Part shown: one piece after another, positions 50,893-59,564 of the stretch
How the letters are laid out: every line of letters begins with the position of its first letter
How positions within the stretch are numbered: the first letter of the stretch is position 1
Origin: Pricia antarctica
GTDB lineage: Bacteria; Bacteroidota; Bacteroidia; Flavobacteriales; Flavobacteriaceae
Reading direction: 5' to 3'
Assembly: GCA_011050085.1 (NCBI GenBank)
Contig: DRGL01000079.1
Span: 1 to 64,000, forward strand
Length of the DNA: 64,000 bases
Notes under the pieces: model-generated
Told to the model about the DNA's origin: nothing
The model's input: only the letters and a program-made list of their open reading frames with translations
The model's database searches: none
Translations under genes and position numbers: made by a program

Positions 50893-52020
50893 ATGCAGGA
50901 GTATGATGTGATTGTGATCGGAGGTGGATTGGCCGGTCTATCGGCAGCCATCGATTTATCCCAAAAAGGACATCGCGTATTGGTTTTCGAAAAGAACACC
51001 TATCCACATCACAAAGTCTGCGGCGAATATCTATCGAACGAAGTTAAGCCTTATTTGGAGCAGCTTGGAGTAGGTTTAGACGCAACTAATTCTATACATA
51101 TTACCCATTTGCAATTGAGTACCAGGCAAGGAAAGTCGATAGAAACCGAACTTTCTTTAGGGGGAATGGGTATTAGCCGATTTGCTCTTGATTACTTATT
51201 ATATCAGCGCGCCCTTGCCGTGGGTGCTAATTTTCAATTTAAAAATGTGACATCTATACAGTTTGAAAACGATGGTTTTAAGGTGTTTACGGATGCTAAA
51301 ACTAGCTATACTTCAAAGATAGCGATAGGTGCGTATGGTAAGCGCAGTGGCTTGGATAAAAGTTTGAATAGAGATTTTGCCCATAAAACTTCATCGTGGT
51401 TGGCCGTAAAGGCGCACTATGAATACAAGGATTTTCCGCAGCATCAGGTCGCTTTACATAATTTCGAAGGTGGATATGCAGGCTTGTCGAGAACGGAGAC
51501 CGAAGCTATAAATTTTTGTTACCTGACGTCTTATACCAGTTTTCAGAAGGAAAAGGATATCGATAGTTTTAACGCCCGTGTTGTGTCTAAAAATCCGTTT
51601 TTGAAAACGTTTCTAAGCAGGGCAACCCCGTTGTTCGACGCGCCTTTGACCATTGCGCAGGTTTCCTTTCATCCTAAAAAGGCGGTGGAAGACCACATAC
51701 TCATGTGCGGTGATACGGCGGGACTAATACATCCGCTTTGTGGAAACGGTATGGCCATGGCGATACACAGTGCTAAGATCGCCGCTACCTTGGTCGATAC
51801 TTTCCTGAAAACGGAAACACCAAAGCGGGCAGAGCTTGAAGAGGTTTATCAAAGGCAATGGAACGCCCATTTTAGGCGTAGGCTATGGATGGGGAGACGT
51901 TTACAATCCCTTTTATTACAACCCGGTCTATCGGCATTGGCTTTATCAGCGATGGTCTTACAGCCAAAACTATTACAAAAGCTAATCAGAAGTACGCATG
52001 GCAATCCGATAGTAACATGA
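50893..52020 (+). CDS. FAD-dependent oxidoreductase (geranylgeranyl-reductase-like)
   Basis: A 375-residue flavoprotein. FAD site IVIGGGLAGLSAA (GxGxxG) and FEKN; the GEYLSNE motif after VC and the C-terminal LMCGDTAGLIHPLCGNGMAMAI are typical of the geranylgeranyl reductase/halogenase-like superfamily. It may reduce a double bond or hydroxylate an aromatic intermediate. It is the first gene of the type III PKS cluster, directly after a terminator; its stop overlaps the methyltransferase ATG (ATGA). Confidence 0.9.
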   Translation: MQEYDVIVIGGGLAGLSAAIDLSQKGHRVLVFEKNTYPHHKVCGEYLSNEVKPYLEQLGVGLDATNSIHITHLQLSTRQGKSIETELSLGGMGISRFALDYLLYQRALAVGANFQFKNVTSIQFENDGFKVFTDAKTSYTSKIAIGAYGKRSGLDKSLNRDFAHKTSSWLAVKAHYEYKDFPQHQVALHNFEGGYAGLSRTETEAINFCYLTSYTSFQKEKDIDSFNARVVSKNPFLKTFLSRATPLFDAPLTIAQVSFHPKKAVEDHILMCGDTAGLIHPLCGNGMAMAIHSAKIAATLVDTFLKTETPKRAELEEVYQRQWNAHFRRRLWMGRRLQSLLLQPGLSALALSAMVLQPKLLQKLIRSTHGNPIVT

Positions 52021-52745
52021 CCAATTTTTTAGAAAGAAATAGAGATCCAGAGTTAATGGACGATGCCAATGTGGCTGTTCATACCCTAAAAAACGTATTG
52101 GATGATCTCGACCGCACCAATAGTCTATTGGGAGGCAATAGCATTACCTTAAAAGCGGTGGAACGTTTGATAAAGGACTATAAGCAAGAATCGTATACGA
52201 TTTTAGACATGGGCTGTGGTAACGGAAATATGCTGCGGGAAATTGTAAAACTAGGACGAAGCCTTCATATTAATATAGAAGCAATCGGTATCGATTTAAG
52301 TCAAAAAGGTTTGGAAATAGCCAAAGCCGCATCTACCGATTTTCCCGAGATACGGTATTTGAAACAGGATATACTAGCGTTGGCCCCAGATGACCTGAAA
52401 TGTGATATTTTGCTCTGTACGCTTACTATGCATCATTTTTACTCCGAAAACATACCCATCTTTTTGAAACAGTTTACCAAGTTGGCGCGTATCGGTATTG
52501 TAATCAACGATTTGCAAAGAAGCGTTTTGGCATACCAGCTTTTTAAGGGCTTTAGTGCTATTTTTATACGGACGAACATCGCCAAGCACGACGGGTTGAT
52601 ATCCATAAAAAGTGGATTTACAAAAGCTGAACTTCAACAATTTGCTAAAGATTTACCCACAGTAGAACATAGTATTCAATGGAAATGGGCGTTTCGTTAT
52701 ATATGGATTATGCGCACCCAAAGATTAAACACAGTTTATGAATGA
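52017..52745 (+). CDS. class I SAM-dependent methyltransferase
   Basis: 242 residues from the ATG at 52017, which overlaps the flavoprotein stop by 4 bases; a longer frame begins inside that gene and is not credible. The SAM motif I reads ILDMGCGNGNMLREI, with an acidic end of beta-2 in GIDLSQKG and motif IV in LLCTLTMHHFY. It is likely to methylate the polyketide product (O- or C-). It overlaps the PKS start by 8 bases. Confidence 0.88.
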   Translation: MTNFLERNRDPELMDDANVAVHTLKNVLDDLDRTNSLLGGNSITLKAVERLIKDYKQESYTILDMGCGNGNMLREIVKLGRSLHINIEAIGIDLSQKGLEIAKAASTDFPEIRYLKQDILALAPDDLKCDILLCTLTMHHFYSENIPIFLKQFTKLARIGIVINDLQRSVLAYQLFKGFSAIFIRTNIAKHDGLISIKSGFTKAELQQFAKDLPTVEHSIQWKWAFRYIWIMRTQRLNTVYE

Positions 52746-53793
52746 AGTACGGGTCACCACTGTGACGAAACAGTTACCGAAATATTGCAGAAGTACAAAA
52801 GATATTATACCCTTGGTAGAGGTATGGCTAGCGGGACAGGAGCAGCGGTTCCGCCGCAAAGTGGTCAAGATTTTCGAAGGTGCGGCCGTCGATAGACGCT
52901 ATAGTATCATGGATCCCGAAGAAGTGTTTACGGCAACTTCCTTTGAACAGAAAAACGATATTTATATTAGGGAGGTAAAGAAATTGGGGAAGATTGTACT
53001 GGAAAAGGCTTTAGCTCAGTCAGGTTGGACTCCCGATTCCTTGGATTATATTATCACGGTCAGTTGTACGGGTATCATGATTCCCTCTTTGGATGCGTAT
53101 TTGATTAACGATGTAAACCTCCGGCAGGATATTATTCGGCTTCCGGTCACCGAAATGGGATGCGCAGCAGGTGTTTCGGGATTGATTTATGCAGAGAATT
53201 TTTTAAGGGCAAATCCGGGTAAACGCGCTGCAGTGGTGGCGGTGGAAAGTCCCACGGCCACTTTTCAGCTCGATGATTATTCCATGGCGAACATGGTCAG
53301 CGCAGCCATTTTCGGCGATGGTGCGGCCTGTGTCTTACTTTCCTCTGAAGAGGATGCCGTTGGACCTAAAATAGTAGGCGGGGAGATGTATCATTTTCCG
53401 GATGCTACCCGAATGATGGGTTTTGACCTTACCAATCACGGTCTGAAAATGATTTTGGATATCAGGGTACCGGAAACGATTGCGGAACATTTTCCCGATA
53501 TCGTGCATCCGTTCCTAAAGAAATATGGCACTTCGATCGAGGCAGTGGACCACCTTATTTTTCATCCCGGAGGGCGTAAGATCGTTCAGACCGTGGAAGA
53601 ACTTTTTGGGAAATTGGGTAAAAATATCGACGATACCCGTTCGGTATTGCAGGAATATGGCAATATGAGCAGCGCTACTGTTTTGTATGTGCTCGAGCGC
53701 TTTTTGGAAAAAGACATCAAAAAAGGGGAGCAAGGGCTGATTTTAAGTTTTGGCCCAGGCTTTTCTGCACAACGGGTTTTGCTGGAGTGGTAA
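52738..53793 (+). CDS. type III polyketide synthase (chalcone-synthase-like)
   Basis: A 351-residue chalcone/stilbene-synthase family enzyme. The triad is complete: C142 in TEMGCAAGVSG, H276 in LIFHPGGRK and N309 in EYGNMSSAT. It condenses malonyl-CoA units onto an acyl starter and cyclises the product (alkylresorcinol, alkylpyrone or phloroglucinol types). With a dedicated FAS set around it, an acyl starter rather than an aromatic one is likely. Overlap of 8 bases with the methyltransferase gene points to coupling. Confidence 0.94.
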   Translation: MNEVRVTTVTKQLPKYCRSTKDIIPLVEVWLAGQEQRFRRKVVKIFEGAAVDRRYSIMDPEEVFTATSFEQKNDIYIREVKKLGKIVLEKALAQSGWTPDSLDYIITVSCTGIMIPSLDAYLINDVNLRQDIIRLPVTEMGCAAGVSGLIYAENFLRANPGKRAAVVAVESPTATFQLDDYSMANMVSAAIFGDGAACVLLSSEEDAVGPKIVGGEMYHFPDATRMMGFDLTNHGLKMILDIRVPETIAEHFPDIVHPFLKKYGTSIEAVDHLIFHPGGRKIVQTVEELFGKLGKNIDDTRSVLQEYGNMSSATVLYVLERFLEKDIKKGEQGLILSFGPGFSAQRVLLEW

Positions 53794-53849
53794 AAACGCA
53801 ATTCATGCTGTACAATCGAATACTAAAAAGGTAAATACATAAAGTGTCA

Positions 53850-54641
53850 ATGGAGTCGGATGTACAAAAAGGATGGGCCTTAATCTTGGGCGGGAGTAGC
53901 GGTCTAGGTCTGGCTACGGCGAAAAAGTTGGCGGCACATGGATTTAATATACTTATAGTACATCGGGATAGAAAGTCTGATTTAGAGGAAATTACATCAA
54001 AATTTCAAGAAATTACTTCAAATGGTATTTCGCTGCAAAGTTTTAATATGGATGTGGCTAATGCGGAAAAAAGAGCGGTTACGATTGATAAAATCAAAGT
54101 TATTGTTCAAGGAGGCGAAGGTATAAAGGTTATGGTGCATAGTATCGCCAAAGGAAACCTAAAACTTATGTATGGGGAAGGACAAAAAACCTTGGACAAC
54201 AAAGATTTTGAAGTAACCCTAAATGCTATGGCGCTCAGTCTCTATGACTGGACCAAAACGATAGTCGCCGCGGGATTGTTCAGCGACGACGCCCGGATTG
54301 TGTCCTTTACTAGCGAAGGTAGCAGCAAGGCTTGGCCGGGCTATGCCGCAGTATCCGCCGCAAAGGCGACTTTAGAAGCCCTTACCCGCAGTATAGCACT
54401 AGAATTTGCACCCGTTGGAATCAAAGCGAACTGCATTCAGTCAGGAACAACCGATACCAGGGCTTTTCGTATGATTCCCGGTCATGAGGCAATCAAGGAA
54501 AATGCGCTGCAGCGCAATCCCAATAAGAGGCTGACCACTCCGGAAGATGTCGCCAATGCTGTTTATTTGCTGACCACTGATGAGGCCCGATGGATTACCG
54601 GTACAGTCATTAGAGTGGATGGCGGCGAAAGTTTAAGGTGA
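53850..54641 (+). CDS. FabL/FabI-like enoyl-ACP reductase (SDR)
   Basis: About 263 residues from the ATG at 53850 (a GTG two codons earlier is possible). The Rossmann loop is LILGGSSGLGLATA. The active site is GYAAVSAAK, i.e. Tyr-x6-Lys, the spacing of enoyl-ACP reductases rather than the Tyr-x3-Lys of ketoreductases; the following TLEALTRSIALEFAPVGIKAN is close to FabL. It should reduce trans-2-enoyl-ACP and so finish each elongation round for the cluster's acyl chain. A conventional ketoreductase is not in the cluster. Confidence 0.83.
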   Translation: MESDVQKGWALILGGSSGLGLATAKKLAAHGFNILIVHRDRKSDLEEITSKFQEITSNGISLQSFNMDVANAEKRAVTIDKIKVIVQGGEGIKVMVHSIAKGNLKLMYGEGQKTLDNKDFEVTLNAMALSLYDWTKTIVAAGLFSDDARIVSFTSEGSSKAWPGYAAVSAAKATLEALTRSIALEFAPVGIKANCIQSGTTDTRAFRMIPGHEAIKENALQRNPNKRLTTPEDVANAVYLLTTDEARWITGTVIRVDGGESLR

Positions 54642-54710
54642 TCGGTGCTATGTTTTTCCAGATATCATATCGATACATGTGTACCTGTATGCTATATTCG
54701 TTTTAAAATT

Positions 54711-55163
54711 ATGAGTCCAGACCATATTCTTGAAAAATTACCGTACGCAAGACCTTTCCTGTTTGTTGACGAGTTATCTAAAATCGACGATAATGGTATA
54801 GAGGGAACCTTCACGTTTACGAAAACTCTGGATTTCTATAAGGGTCATTTCAAGGATAATCCCGTAACCCCGGGTGTTATTCTTACCGAATGCTGTGCGC
54901 AAATCGGACTCGTCTGTTTGGGTATCTTTCTTTTGGCGAAAGACATCAGTAATAGCACTACCAACCTTCAGATTGGAATGAGCAGGTCTGAAATGGAGTT
55001 TCTACTTCCCGTTTTTCCCGGTGAAAAAGTTACCGTGACCTCCGAAAAGCGCTATTTTAGGTTCCATAAATTAAAATGTGCCGTAAAAATGCACAATGCC
55101 TACGGACAATTGGTCTGTAAGGGAGAAATTGCGGGCATGATAAAATACGGTGATAATGTCTGA
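54711..55163 (+). CDS. FabZ/FabA-like 3-hydroxyacyl-ACP dehydratase
   Basis: 150 residues from the ATG at 54711; the longest frame begins earlier with a cysteine-rich, unconserved leader. FabZ hallmarks: ILEKLPYARPFLFVDEL, then YKGHFKDNPVTPGVIL (catalytic His) and TECCAQIG (catalytic Glu). It removes water from 3-hydroxyacyl-ACP. Its end overlaps the KAS gene by 8 bases. Confidence 0.9.
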   Translation: MSPDHILEKLPYARPFLFVDELSKIDDNGIEGTFTFTKTLDFYKGHFKDNPVTPGVILTECCAQIGLVCLGIFLLAKDISNSTTNLQIGMSRSEMEFLLPVFPGEKVTVTSEKRYFRFHKLKCAVKMHNAYGQLVCKGEIAGMIKYGDNV

Positions 55164-56430
55164 GCGTGTAGTGATTACGGGAATGGGAGTCTGCGCACCG
55201 AACGGTATCGGTTTAGAAGCTTTTGGTAAGGCAATGGACACCGGCCAAAGTGGTATTCGTTTTATTCCGGAATTGAAAGCTCTGGAATTTGGATGTCAAA
55301 TAGCGGGTGAGCCGCACATCTCCGAAGGCGTACTTGATTCCTATTTTACGCCTTTGCAACGCCGAGGACTGAACGCAACGGGAATTATCTATGGGGTTAT
55401 TGCCGGAACGGATGCGTGGAAAGATGCCGGACTCTCGGAAGCACCTTCGGACACGCCCGATTGGGACAGCGGTATTCTTTTTGGGACCGGAACCCTTGGC
55501 GTAGCCAAATTTCACGAGGCGATACATCTGATTGATAATAAGCAAGTCCGGCGTCTGGGCAGCACGACCGTAATTCAGACCATGGCGAGTGGCGTAAGTG
55601 CCTATTTAGGCGGGATTTTGGGCTGTGGTAATCAGGTTACCACTAACTCTTCGGCTTGCACTACAGGTACGGAAGGTATTCTAATGGGCTACGAACGTAT
55701 CGCCTCAGGAAAGGCGAAACGCATGCTTACCGGCAGCTGCAGTGATAGCGGTCCGTATGTGTGGGCGGGCTTTGACGCAATGCGTATTTTACCGAGAAAT
55801 TATAACGATACTCCGGAAACGGCCAGTAGGCCCATGAGCGCTTCCGCCGCGGGCTTTGTGCCCGGGAGTGGGGCTGGCGCTTTGGTGTTGGAGTCCCTGA
55901 GCAGCGCTAGAGCACGGGGCGCGAAAATCTATTCAGAGGTCTTGGGCGGGTCCCTCAATAGCGGTGGTCAACGCCGCGATGGCTCCATGACAGCACCTAA
56001 TAGTGAAGCGGTACAACGCTGTATTCAGCAGGCCATCCATAATTCTGGAATTCAAAAATCCGATATCGATTGTATCAACGGGCACCTGACCGCCACTGCT
56101 AAAGATGCATTAGAAATTGAAAACTGGAGCCAAGCTTTGGAACGCTCCGGTACGGATTTCCCCATGATCAACTCCTTTAAGGGACACTTTGGGCATTGCC
56201 TCTCCGCCGCAGGTAGTATCGAATCCGTTGCAGCGGTATTGCAGTTTGAAAAAAACAGGATTTTTGGTACGTTGAACTGTGAAGACGTGCATCCTGAAAT
56301 TACAAAATGCATTGATACAGACAGCATTCCCCATGAAACAAGAGATTATTCGCCCAACGTACTGGCGAAAGCCAGTTTTGGCTTTGGTGATGTCAATGCC
56401 TGTGTTATTTTTAAGCGATTTGCCGACTGA
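55156..56430 (+). CDS. beta-ketoacyl-ACP synthase (FabF/KAS II-like)
   Basis: 424 residues or so from the ATG at 55156 (MSERVVITGMGVCAPNGIG). The Cys-His-His triad is C168 in NSSACTTGTEG, H310 in NGHLTATAKD and H347 in GHFGHCLSAAGS. The second motif has NGHLTAT where FabF has NAHGTST. It elongates acyl-ACP with malonyl-ACP. It forms, with the ACP, dehydratase and enoyl reductase, a small dedicated chain-building set. Overlaps the dehydratase gene by 8 bases. Confidence 0.9.
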   Translation: MSERVVITGMGVCAPNGIGLEAFGKAMDTGQSGIRFIPELKALEFGCQIAGEPHISEGVLDSYFTPLQRRGLNATGIIYGVIAGTDAWKDAGLSEAPSDTPDWDSGILFGTGTLGVAKFHEAIHLIDNKQVRRLGSTTVIQTMASGVSAYLGGILGCGNQVTTNSSACTTGTEGILMGYERIASGKAKRMLTGSCSDSGPYVWAGFDAMRILPRNYNDTPETASRPMSASAAGFVPGSGAGALVLESLSSARARGAKIYSEVLGGSLNSGGQRRDGSMTAPNSEAVQRCIQQAIHNSGIQKSDIDCINGHLTATAKDALEIENWSQALERSGTDFPMINSFKGHFGHCLSAAGSIESVAAVLQFEKNRIFGTLNCEDVHPEITKCIDTDSIPHETRDYSPNVLAKASFGFGDVNACVIFKRFAD

Positions 56431-56530
56431 GAAGAGAAAGTGCCAACATTGCACCATGGGAAGGAGTATATCCCTGAACAGAGATTTGCAATGCACATAA
56501 TGTGTAATAAAAGATGAACCAATCATTACT

Positions 56531-56779
56531 ATGACAAAAGAAGAGCGTTACGAAAAATTAAAGGATATCATAAAAATTTATCTTCCCGAAGATGTTTCGG
56601 TGGAAGCCATTACGATGGAGAGCCACTTTATCAATGAGCTCAATATCAATTCCGCGAATTTGGTGGATATTATTTTGGATGTCGAAGATGAATTTGACAT
56701 ACAATTAGAGAACGAGGATATGGACCGGATGCAAACCGTTAAGGATGCACTACAAATCATTGAGGGGAAACTAGATTAA
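56531..56779 (+). CDS. acyl carrier protein, atypical Ppant site
   Basis: An 82-residue acidic four-helix ACP. The phosphopantetheine serine should be S41 in ELNINSANLVDII; the common Asp-Ser-Leu is Asn-Ser-Ala here. Helix II VDIILDVEDEFDIQL is typical. It would carry the growing chain for the KAS, dehydratase and enoyl reductase. It lies 100 bases after the KAS gene and 10 before the first small membrane gene. Confidence 0.9.
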   Translation: MTKEERYEKLKDIIKIYLPEDVSVEAITMESHFINELNINSANLVDIILDVEDEFDIQLENEDMDRMQTVKDALQIIEGKLD

Positions 56780-56789
56780 AATCTTCGCT

Positions 56790-57020
56790 ATGGATGTCAA
56801 ACGAAAAAAAAGACTTTGGTGGATATACGGCGGTACCGGCTCAGCCTTACTGGGGCTGGGTGTCAGCTGTGCCGTGGAAAGCGGTTTTTTGAAACACGCT
56901 GACGAAGCTTGGTATATCTGGGCCACGGCGGGAACGATTTCACTATGTTTTATCGTTGCGGGAGTGGTTTTTCTGATTCGGGCGGGACTGTTGGATTTTG
57001 AAATCAAGAACCAAAATTGA
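56790..57020 (+). CDS. small two-helix membrane protein of the PKS cluster
   Basis: A 76-residue protein with two membrane helices (about 10-28 and 41-64) and a basic head KRKKRLWWIYGG. No family was recognised. It follows the ACP by 10 bases and its stop overlaps the next start (TTGA), so it belongs to the cluster; it may anchor the pathway or help move the lipid product. Confidence 0.65.
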   Translation: MDVKRKKRLWWIYGGTGSALLGLGVSCAVESGFLKHADEAWYIWATAGTISLCFIVAGVVFLIRAGLLDFEIKNQN

Positions 57021-57436
57021 AATCACTATTACATAGGTTGAAGGCCCGATTAGATGTCGACCGCCGTTTGGTGCTGCTCTATTGCCTGGTTTACTTTGTT
57101 TGGGGCTTGGCCATGAATTGGGTTGGCATTCAGCTGGAAATCGCCAAGTTCGAACATTGGTGGCAGGTTTTTACCTGCTATATTCTTTATATGGTGCCTA
57201 TTTCGCTGCTATTACGAAAACTGCCCTTTTACGCTCAATATGCCTACGGCCTTGTAGCCATGGGGATTTTGGAATTTGGGGGTTACTATTTTGAGACCTC
57301 TTACGCCTATCCAGATAATATCATCGAGCAAACCTTTGGCATCCGCAACTTTGCGTTGGCTATGGCCTTGTTCTTTGCATTTTATTTTCCGTTGGGAAAC
57401 TGGGCTGTGGGCAAGTTATACGCTCGGATTACTTAG
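57017..57436 (+). CDS. four-helix membrane protein ending the PKS cluster
   Basis: A 139-residue protein with about four membrane helices (about 18-37, 46-66, 71-90, 112-135) and a TTG start overlapping the previous stop (TTGA). No family was recognised. Its last 8 bases overlap the convergent mscS stop region, which makes it the last cluster gene. A role in membrane placement or export of the polyketide lipid is inference. Confidence 0.65.
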   Translation: MKSLLHRLKARLDVDRRLVLLYCLVYFVWGLAMNWVGIQLEIAKFEHWWQVFTCYILYMVPISLLLRKLPFYAQYAYGLVAMGILEFGGYYFETSYAYPDNIIEQTFGIRNFALAMALFFAFYFPLGNWAVGKLYARIT

Positions 57437-58331
57437 CTCTTTTTTCCCCTTTACCAGTAGACAACCATACCGGAAACTCTGTCTCCCCACCATACAGCTT
57501 AATTTCCTGAATATCGGCAGGCATGTAGTATCCGGCATCCTCTAGGGCCTCCTTGACATTTTTGACCACATTTCCTTTGGTAATCAGGGCCATCTTCCGG
57601 AAATCTTTGGTATCCACCCAAAAGAAAACTTTCAGGTTTACGGTACTGGTGGCGAGTTCATCCTCAATCACAAAATTTTCGTGCTCTTCATCCTCAATAA
57701 CGTTCGGTTCTTTGCGTAGGGCTTCCAAAACCGTTTTCTTGGCACCATCAATATTGTTTTCATAAGCAATTCCGATGATAAAATCCCATCGATAAAAGCC
57801 ATCCTCGGTGTAGTTGGTTACAGGGGTAGTCAAAACGTCACTATTGGGAATGTAGACATCCCTACCGTCAAAAGTTTTTAGTTTGGTATACCTGAATTCC
57901 AAAGCCTTTACCTTACCGAAGTTGTCGCCGATCATTACGGTGTCGTTCACATCAAAGGGACGGCTGAAAGCCAAGATAATGCCCGATATAAAATTCTCGC
58001 CGATATCCTTGAACGCGAAACCGAGAACTACGGCACTTGCTCCGGCGGCCGTCAATATACCCGCCGCCACCCCGCCCAAACCGGCAGCGTTCAGGGCAAG
58101 CATTATGGCGACGATTATCAGAGTATATTTTAAGGCCTTGCCCAAAAATCGGCTCATCAACGGATCGTCAGTTTTGGCGGCCAAGCGCCTTCTAACAAAA
58201 TTCCCCAACCAGGAACCGAGCAACAAGCCTAAAATAATAATGAGAATGGCCATACCGATACTGGGTAATTGGGCAATGAATTGGTCGTAAAAAGAATTCA
58301 AGGATTCGCTAACTGTAAGGTCGTTTTGCAT
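57429..58331 (-). CDS. MscS-family mechanosensitive channel
   Basis: A 300-residue small-conductance channel with three N-terminal helices; TM3 with the gly/ala-rich AAGILTAAGASAVVLGFAFKDIGEN and the FDVNDTVMIGDNFGKV beta-domain motif are diagnostic. It releases solutes on osmotic downshock as a heptamer. Its 3' end overlaps the last PKS-cluster gene by 8 bases on the opposite strand. Confidence 0.94.
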   Translation of the reverse strand: MQNDLTVSESLNSFYDQFIAQLPSIGMAILIIILGLLLGSWLGNFVRRRLAAKTDDPLMSRFLGKALKYTLIIVAIMLALNAAGLGGVAAGILTAAGASAVVLGFAFKDIGENFISGIILAFSRPFDVNDTVMIGDNFGKVKALEFRYTKLKTFDGRDVYIPNSDVLTTPVTNYTEDGFYRWDFIIGIAYENNIDGAKKTVLEALRKEPNVIEDEEHENFVIEDELATSTVNLKVFFWVDTKDFRKMALITKGNVVKNVKEALEDAGYYMPADIQEIKLYGGETEFPVWLSTGKGEKRAK

Positions 58332-58451
58332 TTTTTGTTTTTTAAAATAAAGAGGGTTACGCCACTGGGATGTACTGCCAAAATGAGGTATGCCTAAACC
58401 CTTAATGTGGTAATAGGAATGTTATTCGTCAGCGGCTGGCAATCCTAAAAT

Positions 58452-59423
58452 TTAAACCTGATCCGGTTTATCCTTGGCTTCATCGGTTTTAGTGTTCCCG
58501 ATAAGTAGGGAAGCAACGATACCCGCTATCAAGGCACCGGCGATTACGACCAACGACACCCATTCCGGGAGCTCGATTTGGTGCGAGAACAACATTTTTA
58601 GGCCGACAAACGCCAGAATGACCACCAAACTGTAATTGATATATCGGAATTTCTCCAACATCCTTGAAATCAGGAAGTACATAGATCGAAGTCCTAAAAT
58701 CGCCAAAATATTGGACGTAAATACAAGAAAGGGGTCGGCGGTAATGGCAAGGATTGCAGGAATACTATCCAACGCAAAGAGCACATCGGTGAGTTCGATA
58801 ACGATCAGTGCTACAAATAGGGGAGTGGCCGCGGTTACCCCCATTCGCCTGATAAAGAAATCATGACCATGCCTCTTGGTCGTAATGGGCATCACTTTTT
58901 TAAGCTGCCGAAATAACCATGAATGCTGGGGGTCGCTGTGAGAGTCATCCGTTTTTAGCATTCTGAAGGCCGTAATCAGCAAAAAAACACCAAAAACATA
59001 AATGATCCATTCGAATTTGGTAATGAGTGCCACGCCAAAAAATATCATCAATCCCCTAAAGATAATAGCGCCCAGAATACCCCAGAACAGCACGCGGTGC
59101 TGATACAGCGGGGGAATCTTAAAGGAAGTAAAGATAACGGCGATTACAAAAACGTTGTCAATGCTTAATGAAAGTTCGATCAAGTATCCGGTAATATATT
59201 TTAGAACAGCTGTATCCGGCGCTAATCCGGTTGGGTTTTCTACCATCTCAGCAGAAAACAGCCAATAAATAATACCGCTGAACCCGAGGGCTACTGTTAC
59301 CCAAACGGCTGTCCATATACCGGCCTCCTTGCTTTTAATAACGTGATCGTTCTTGTTGAAGACCCCGAGGTCAAGCGCCAAGAATACAATGACCACAGCA
59401 ATAAAACAAATCCAGACTACCAT
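58452..59423 (-). CDS. TerC/Alx-family membrane protein
   Basis: A 323-residue membrane protein with about nine helices. TerC signature: YLIELSLSIDNVFVIAVIF in one helix and VVIELTDVLFALDSIPAILA in another, each with the conserved Glu/Asp-Asn metal-site residues. TerC/Alx proteins load or export Mn2+ and metallate exported enzymes. It is 120 bases upstream of mscS on the same strand. Confidence 0.93.
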   Translation of the reverse strand: MVVWICFIAVVIVFLALDLGVFNKNDHVIKSKEAGIWTAVWVTVALGFSGIIYWLFSAEMVENPTGLAPDTAVLKYITGYLIELSLSIDNVFVIAVIFTSFKIPPLYQHRVLFWGILGAIIFRGLMIFFGVALITKFEWIIYVFGVFLLITAFRMLKTDDSHSDPQHSWLFRQLKKVMPITTKRHGHDFFIRRMGVTAATPLFVALIVIELTDVLFALDSIPAILAITADPFLVFTSNILAILGLRSMYFLISRMLEKFRYINYSLVVILAFVGLKMLFSHQIELPEWVSLVVIAGALIAGIVASLLIGNTKTDEAKDKPDQV

Positions 59424-59564
59424 ACCTTAAATTTTTTGCAATGGCGAAGGTAGCAATTTAAAGAGATAATTGATGGGGTATTTCCGATGCCATCAAAAAA
59501 CAAATGCGTAGCGTTAAATTCTATCTTAAGCTTCGTTTATTTTTAAAAAAGTTAAAATCAAGCT

